Shown: positions 63,073 to 64,000 of the stretch, piece after piece
Layout of the letters: every line of letters begins with the position of its first letter
How positions within the stretch are numbered: position 1 is the stretch's first letter
Assembly: GCF_900187455.1 (NCBI RefSeq)
Contig: NZ_FYDX01000003.1
Coordinates: 62,001 to 126,000 of the forward strand
From: Pseudomonas sp. Irchel 3E13
GTDB taxonomy: Bacteria > Pseudomonadota > Gammaproteobacteria > Pseudomonadales > Pseudomonadaceae
Length of the DNA stretch: 64,000 nucleotides
Direction of reading: 5' to 3'
Made by a program: the position numbers and the translations under genes
The notes under the pieces: model-generated
Database searches by the model: none
What the model was told of the DNA's origin: nothing
Seen by the model: only the letters and a program-made list of their open reading frames with translations

Positions 63073-64000
63073 TCAGAGCCCATGCGCTACAGCGCTATCG
63101 ATCAACCAGTCCAGCGACGGACCCCGCTTGGCGTTGACACTCGCCGGCAAGCCGATCAGGTTCGCGGGCATCGGTGCATCCGGTTTGATCTGCACGCGGA
63201 TGTCCGAGGACAGGTCGTCCTGGTTCAGGTTGCTGCTGCTGACGATCTGCCCGGTACGGGTCTGCTCTTCGCCGGCGACCTGGAAGTTGACCCGGGTGCC
63301 CGGCTTCACATCGTCGAACTGGCGATAGCTGAAGCGCGCCTCGACGGTCGGGTTGGTGGTGCGCGGGATCAACTGGAAGATCACCGTGCCCTTGGCGGCG
63401 TACTGGCCGTCGTCCACCAGTTGCCGCGCCACGGTGCAATCGCACGGGCTGGTGAGGGTGCCGCTCATCTGCTTGCCGAACAGTTCTTCAACCTTGGCCG
63501 GCTCCAGTTGCTGGTCGTCCAGATGCCCTTTGAGCAGGTCGAGCATGCTGGTGCTGAAGGACGCCAGCGGTGCGCCCTTGACCACCTCGCCACCGTTGTC
63601 CACCAGCGCCTGCACGGTGCCGTCGCGGGGCATGGTGACCTGGGTGGTCGGCACGCTGACCACACCGGCCTCGGCATGGCTGACGAAGTACAGGCCGTAG
63701 ATCGACTTGGCGACGAAGCCGAACGCGGCGACCCCGACCACGAACACGCCGAGGCTGAAGGTCACCGCCCGCAGCCGGCCCAGCGGGCTCAGGCCGCCGT
63801 GGGTGTCTTTCTGCTTGCGCGCCTTGGTGAAGTTGTCGCGCTGCAGGGTGCTGAGCACGTCGCCGATGCTGATCAACTCGCCGGACAGGTGCGAAGTGAT
63901 GAGGTGGCGCAGGGTGGCGATGTCGCGCTGTTCGAGGTTCTGGAACTGCACCCCGGTGCGGCCGCTGGACGGGTCAAAGGAGCGCACCTGGAATTCCACG
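63073..64000 (-). CDS. alg44: Alginate polymerase regulator Alg44 (partial, 5' end outside window)
   Basis: C-terminal 308 residues of a protein usually near 390 aa; the first part of the PilZ c-di-GMP domain lies beyond the window. What is visible: the end of the PilZ domain (VRSFDPSSGRTGVQFQNL), a membrane helix (VTFSLGVFVVGVAAFGFVA), and a periplasmic HlyD-like part (TTQVTMPRDGTVQALVDNGGEVVKGAPLASF). It activates Alg8 in response to c-di-GMP. Gene order alg44-algK-algE-algG-algX-algL-algI-algJ-algF-algA is conserved. Confidence 0.95.
   Translation of the reverse strand, partial: VEFQVRSFDPSSGRTGVQFQNLEQRDIATLRHLITSHLSGELISIGDVLSTLQRDNFTKARKQKDTHGGLSPLGRLRAVTFSLGVFVVGVAAFGFVAKSIYGLYFVSHAEAGVVSVPTTQVTMPRDGTVQALVDNGGEVVKGAPLASFSTSMLDLLKGHLDDQQLEPAKVEELFGKQMSGTLTSPCDCTVARQLVDDGQYAAKGTVIFQLIPRTTNPTVEARFSYRQFDDVKPGTRVNFQVAGEEQTRTGQIVSSSNLNQDDLSSDIRVQIKPDAPMPANLIGLPASVNAKRGPSLDWLIDSAVAHGL

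Noticed and set aside
1-64000. CRISPR arrays, tRNA or rRNA genes, prophage
   Set aside because: No regularly spaced direct repeats, no cloverleaf-like or ribosomal sequence, and no phage structural or integrase genes were seen; the only dispersed repeats are REP-type palindromes and one MITE.

Overview
The window is a GC-rich, densely coded bacterial chromosome segment that fits a Pseudomonas of the P. fluorescens group. The evidence is the near-complete alg (alginate) operon in the order known from Pseudomonas, an hmgA-fahA-maiA homogentisate operon with a divergent IclR regulator, Pseudomonas-type REP elements built on GTAGGAGCGAGCTTGCTCGC, and several TonB receptors each paired with an ECF sigma factor and a FecR protein. 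I see no rRNA, tRNA, CRISPR array or prophage. Nearly all long ORFs antisense to the genes below are high-GC shadows.

Layout. (1) 0.1-9 kb: a 17beta-HSD4-like dehydrogenase, a small K+-channel-like protein with an unusual filter, a candidate sRNA, the homogentisate operon, a SirB1 protein, a leucine-dehydrogenase-like enzyme, an SOS-box-controlled yebG, psiE, and a 141-bp MITE flanked by TA. (2) 9.1-18.9 kb: the most unusual region. A membrane desaturase/hydroxylase and a PhnD-like protein without a signal peptide are followed by an ECF sigma/FecR pair, a TonB receptor, an orphan betaine-type periplasmic binding protein, an ornithine-cyclodeaminase-family enzyme and a histidine/phenylalanine ammonia-lyase homologue that lacks the Ala-Ser-Gly triad needed for the MIO cofactor. 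A 24-bp element, 23/24 identical, precedes both the desaturase and the receptor and probably ties them to the sigma factor. (3) 18.9-30.4 kb: DUF3509, a RaiA/HPF-like protein, then two iron-uptake signalling systems head to head: fecI-fecR-fecA (minus) and DUF3649-PepSY-DUF3325-sigma-fecR-TonB receptor (plus), with two Fur boxes between them.

(4) 30.5-46.9 kb: regulators, an EamA exporter, a 2-hydroxyacid dehydrogenase and two complete tripartite efflux operons, each next to a LysR gene: a FUSC/DUF1656/HlyD/outer-membrane-factor system and an EmrAB-type MFS/HlyD/outer-membrane-factor system. Two SDR genes follow. (5) 47-50.8 kb: an orphan TccC-like RHS toxin-type protein with a small thioredoxin-like gene just upstream and no evident downstream immunity gene. 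(6) 50.9-64 kb: algA, algF, algJ, algI, algL, algX, algG, algE, algK and the 3' part of alg44, all on the minus strand. REP elements have been absorbed into this operon, supplying the stop codon of algL and a possible start codon of algK.

How the parts work together: regions 2 and 3 are three cell-surface signalling loops in 20 kb (receptor senses ligand, FecR relays, ECF sigma activates the receptor gene). Two look like iron uptake. The third has no clear Fur box and carries catabolic-type enzymes; I infer scavenging of an organic compound, possibly a quaternary-ammonium amino acid. Region 6 polymerises, epimerises, acetylates and exports alginate.
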